Shown piece by piece: positions 60,857-64,000 of a DNA stretch of 64,000 nucleotides. Where the stretch lies: the NCBI RefSeq assembly GCF_022867805.1, contig NZ_JALIFO010000006.1, forward strand, positions 186,001-250,000. The letters run 5' to 3'. A program made the translations under genes and the position numbers. Source of the DNA: Cuneatibacter sp. NSJ-177. Lineage in GTDB: Bacteria; Bacillota; Clostridia; Lachnospirales; Lachnospiraceae. Numbering within the stretch: the stretch's first letter is position 1; the number at the start of each line of letters is the position of its first letter. Under the pieces are notes generated by a model, which did not search any database, was not told the origin of the DNA, and saw only the letters and a list, made by a program, of their open reading frames with translations.

Positions 60857-61237
60857 ATGGCCTTAAGCAGAGAGGATTTGGCGGCGATCTCCGAGGTGGT
60901 CCGGGAGCAGATTCAGGCGACAGTTCCTGGGATCGTGGACGACCGGATCCGGGCGATCGTACCTGGAATTGTGGACGACCGGATCGATGCCCGTGTGCCG
61001 GGGATGATCGAGGAGAAACTTCATCATTCGGAGAACCTGATTCTGGCTGAGGTGGACCGCGTCTGGGAGGTTGCCCAGGAAAACCGGCGGGAGATCAAGG
61101 AGCTCCGGGAGGATGTAAGAGTCTTGAAAGCCCGGAACGATATTCCGGATCTCTACGGTCTGGTGAATCACTTGGCAGGCCGGATGGACCGTTTGGAAGA
61201 GAAATTGACGGAGCATCTGGAAGAACAGGGAGCGTAG
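60857..61237 (+). CDS. Small coiled-coil protein with triple 12-residue repeat
   Basis: 126 residues, not recognised. The N-terminal third repeats VPGIVDDRIRAI / VPGIVDDRIDAR / VPGMIEEKLHHS in tandem (DNA about 60925-61020), followed by a long heptad-rich coiled coil (about 55-122). No signal or transmembrane segment. It resembles the general type of repetitive cytoplasmic coiled-coil proteins often seen in Lachnospiraceae. RBS GGAAGGAGGGAAAAGC is strong, so it is probably expressed. A terminator follows. Confidence 0.7.
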   Translation: MALSREDLAAISEVVREQIQATVPGIVDDRIRAIVPGIVDDRIDARVPGMIEEKLHHSENLILAEVDRVWEVAQENRREIKELREDVRVLKARNDIPDLYGLVNHLAGRMDRLEEKLTEHLEEQGA

Positions 61238-61277
61238 CTTAGGGGTGTGATATCATTATGTCAAGTCTTGGGGTGTA

Positions 61278-61325
61278 AGACCGCAGCGTCCGCTGGTAAG
61301 CGGAAGGGGCTGCGGTCTTTTTATT
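61278..61325 (+). terminator. Terminator before the hrcA operon
   Basis: AAGACCGCAG (61278-61287) pairs with CTGCGGTCTT (61310-61319), enclosing a small TCCGC/GCGGA hairpin, and ends in TTTTTATTT. Confidence 0.88.
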
Positions 61326-61408
61326 TCCCGGTGCGTGCGCCAAGCGCTTCCTTTCTTCTTGAATTTTTTTGCGGAAGGAGAAAATTTATAAAATTTCCAT
61401 GAAAGGTG

Positions 61409-61437
61409 TTGACAAAGAAATACCGCAGTGGTATCTT
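61409..61437 (+). promoter_or_regulatory. Sigma-A promoter of the hrcA-grpE-dnaK operon
   Basis: Consensus -35 TTGACA (61409-61414), a 17-nt spacer and -10 TATCTT (61432-61437). The CIRCE operator begins 15 nt after the -10, in the transcribed leader. Confidence 0.85.
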
Positions 61438-61451
61438 ATGTAAGAAAGGTG

Positions 61452-61478
61452 TTAGCACTCTAATGAAACGAGTGCTAA
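61452..61478 (+). promoter_or_regulatory. CIRCE operator
   Basis: TTAGCACTC (61452-61460), nine bases, GAGTGCTAA (61470-61478): a perfect match to the CIRCE consensus bound by HrcA. Repression is relieved by heat when HrcA folding by GroE fails. Confidence 0.97.
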
Positions 61479-61499
61479 TAACGAAAAAGGGGTGAGCAG

Positions 61500-62525
61500 A
61501 TGGAGCTGGACGAAAGAAAGCAGAAGATTCTGAATGCGATCATCCGGAACTATCAGGAGACCGGCGAGCCGGTGGGTTCGCGGACCATCTCCAAGTATAC
61601 GGAGCTTCAGCTATCCCCGGCGACGATTCGGAACGAGATGGCGGATTTGGAGGAGATGGGACTGATCATCCAGCCTCACACTTCAGCAGGCCGGATCCCG
61701 ACCGATAAAGGGTATCGGCTTTATGTGGATCAGCTGATGCAGGAGCAGCATCTTCCGGCGGTGCCGGATCAGGATTTCCTGCTGAAGCGAGTGGACCGGG
61801 TGGAGGAGCTGCTGATGCAGATGGCAAAGATTCTTGCTGCCAATACCAATTATGCCACGATGATTACCGGGCCCCGTTATCGGAAGAATAAGGTGAAGTT
61901 CATCCAGCTTTCGATGATGGGCGGCGGCAAGCTTTTGGCGGTGATTGTCCTGGAAGGCAATATCGTTCGAAATAATATTCTGAACATTGAATTTGACCTG
62001 GAGCAGGATGAGGTGCTGAACCTGAATTTCCTGCTGAACAGCAGCCTGAACGGTCTTGCCATCGAGGAGATTAACCTTGGCGTGATCGCAAAGCTGAAGG
62101 AGGATGCCGGGTGCCACAGCGATGTGGTCAGCAAGGTGCTGGACGCGGTGGCTGAGGCCATTGGCCAGGAGGACGATGTGCCGGTCTACACCAGCGGGAC
62201 TCCGAACATTTTCAAATACCCGGAGCTGACCGGAGGCGATAAAGCCAGTGAGCTGATCAGTACATTGGAAGAGAAGGAACGGCTGGGCACGATCATTGCC
62301 GAGGAAAGCGGCGAGGAAAAGAAGGATATCCAAGTTTATATCGGCGATGAAGTGCCGGTGGAATCCATGAAGGACTGCAGCGTAGTTACAGCCACTTATG
62401 AATTGGGAGAAGGCGTTCAGGGCAAAATCGGTATTATCGGCCCGAAGCGCATGGATTACCAAAAGGTGGTGGACACCTTGAAGAACACCATGTCCCAATT
62501 GGACGATATATTTAAAAAAGAATAG
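61500..62525 (+). CDS. hrcA: Heat-inducible transcription repressor HrcA
   Basis: 341 residues, normal length. N-terminal winged HTH (about 1-75) with NYQETGEPVGSRTISKY and LSPATIRNEMADLEEMG, followed by a GAF-like dimerisation domain and the family tail with GIIGPKRMDYQKVVDTL. Binds the CIRCE element just upstream, so it is autoregulated. First gene of the dnaK operon; ends 9 nt before grpE. Confidence 0.97.
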   Translation: MELDERKQKILNAIIRNYQETGEPVGSRTISKYTELQLSPATIRNEMADLEEMGLIIQPHTSAGRIPTDKGYRLYVDQLMQEQHLPAVPDQDFLLKRVDRVEELLMQMAKILAANTNYATMITGPRYRKNKVKFIQLSMMGGGKLLAVIVLEGNIVRNNILNIEFDLEQDEVLNLNFLLNSSLNGLAIEEINLGVIAKLKEDAGCHSDVVSKVLDAVAEAIGQEDDVPVYTSGTPNIFKYPELTGGDKASELISTLEEKERLGTIIAEESGEEKKDIQVYIGDEVPVESMKDCSVVTATYELGEGVQGKIGIIGPKRMDYQKVVDTLKNTMSQLDDIFKKE

Positions 62526-62534
62526 GAGGGATTC

Positions 62535-63140
62535 GTGGTGGCGAAGAAGGATAAAGCAAAAAACGAAAAAGAAATGGAACAGGACCGGAAGAATCAGGAG
62601 GCGTCTGCGGAGAGCGCAGAGCAGCAGGCGAAGAATGACGGTCCTGATGAAGCAAAGGATTCAGGCGCGGCGGATCAGGAACAGGAAACCGCGGAGATGG
62701 AGAACGACTTGGAGAAGAAGCTTTCGGAGATCACCGACCGGCTTCAGAGAACCATGGCGGAATTCGATAACTTCCGGAAGCGCACGGAAAAAGAAAAGGC
62801 GGCCCGGTTTGAGATTGGCGCCCGCAGCGTGATCGAAAAGATTCTGCCGGTCCTGGATAATTTTGAGAGGGGCTTAGGAGGCGTCGAGGAGGAGAAAAAG
62901 GAAGATCCTTTTGTCAGCGGAATGGATAAGATCTACAAACAGCTGACGTCCACGCTGGAGGAAATCGGCGTCAAGCCGATCGAGGCATTGGGCCAGGAGT
63001 TCAACCCGGATTTCCACAATGCCGTGATGCACGTGGAGGATGAAGACGCCGGTGAAAATACAATCGTGGAAGAGTTCCAGAGAGGGTACACATATAAAGA
63101 CAGCGTCGTACGCTATAGTATGGTGAAAGTGGCGAATTAG
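62535..63140 (+). CDS. grpE: Nucleotide exchange factor GrpE
   Basis: 201 residues. A Glu/Lys-rich disordered N-terminus (about 1-50) and a long dimerising helix precede the family core FDNFRKRTEKEKA and the C-terminal beta domain (GQEFNPDFHNAVMHVEDED). Releases ADP from DnaK. Starts at GTG 62535; the GTG at 62538 is equally plausible (RBS AGGAGGG). It lies 82 nt upstream of dnaK. Confidence 0.95.
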   Translation: MVAKKDKAKNEKEMEQDRKNQEASAESAEQQAKNDGPDEAKDSGAADQEQETAEMENDLEKKLSEITDRLQRTMAEFDNFRKRTEKEKAARFEIGARSVIEKILPVLDNFERGLGGVEEEKKEDPFVSGMDKIYKQLTSTLEEIGVKPIEALGQEFNPDFHNAVMHVEDEDAGENTIVEEFQRGYTYKDSVVRYSMVKVAN

Positions 63141-63210
63141 CGGAGTTTCTCCGATCAAATAAGACAACAATCAGGCAGGGCAAAAGCCCAATTTGACAAA
63201 TATCAATTAG

Positions 63211-64000
<790 letters not shown>

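Noticed and set aside
60925-61020. Tandem repeats as a possible CRISPR or VNTR locus
   Set aside because: The repeats are in frame, coding and only three in number, without unique spacers.

Overview
The window looks like a chromosomal segment of a low-oxygen Firmicute, most likely class Clostridia and probably Lachnospiraceae-like. This is inferred from the gene content: the dgt-dnaG-sigA-trmK-Nif3 order, a CIRCE-controlled hrcA-grpE-dnaK operon, a Bce-type peptide-resistance module, NfnAB-like flavoproteins, and DUF1847 and DUF1858 proteins. Coding density is high, ribosome binding sites are strong (AGGAGG), and no phage, IS, tRNA, rRNA or CRISPR was seen.

Region 1 (1-6.7 kb, + strand) is housekeeping: the end of a dGTPase-like gene, DNA primase, the main sigma factor, TrmK, a Nif3-family protein, a TGS-domain/uridine-kinase-like protein and RNase P RNA. 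Region 2 (6.8-12.6 kb, - strand) is a defence and efflux block: a MATE transporter, then a BceRS two-component system (whose response regulator is missing part of its receiver domain), then the BceAB ABC transporter. Region 3 (12.75-17.7 kb, +) holds a DUF1847 protein, a secreted NlpC/P60 hydrolase and a MoxR-ATPase/VWA pair.

Region 4 (17.75-48.6 kb) is an accessory catabolic and transport region. It runs as: LysR / 3-dehydroquinate dehydratase / tripartite tricarboxylate transporter (TctC-B-A) / degenerate amidohydrolase / TSUP permease; a YcxB-like membrane protein; LysR / esterase / MFS / carboxylesterase / esterase, then a DASS-type carboxylate transporter and an MBL hydrolase; LysR / CoA-disulfide reductase-rhodanese / small siroheme reductase; a polysaccharide deacetylase; and a TRAP transporter (DctQ-M-P) with a YcxB-like protein, an AEC permease, a membrane-anchored AraC regulator and a second DctP. 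The outstanding regulatory observation is a 13-nt box placed exactly 25 nt before the -35 of two separate promoters (at 26.7 and 32.1 kb). It ties the esterase operon and the carboxylate transporter/MBL operon into one apparent regulon. The working model, an inference, is uptake of an organic ester or carboxylate, intracellular ester cleavage, and acid exchange.

Region 5 (49-64 kb) returns to core and general functions: NfnAB-like oxidoreductase, a complete Liv-type ABC transporter (K-H-M-G-F), a LysR plus GPH-family symporter, a YlmH-like S4 protein, an amidase, DUF1858 and a small coiled-coil repeat protein. It ends with promoter, CIRCE, hrcA, grpE and the start of dnaK, which runs off the window.
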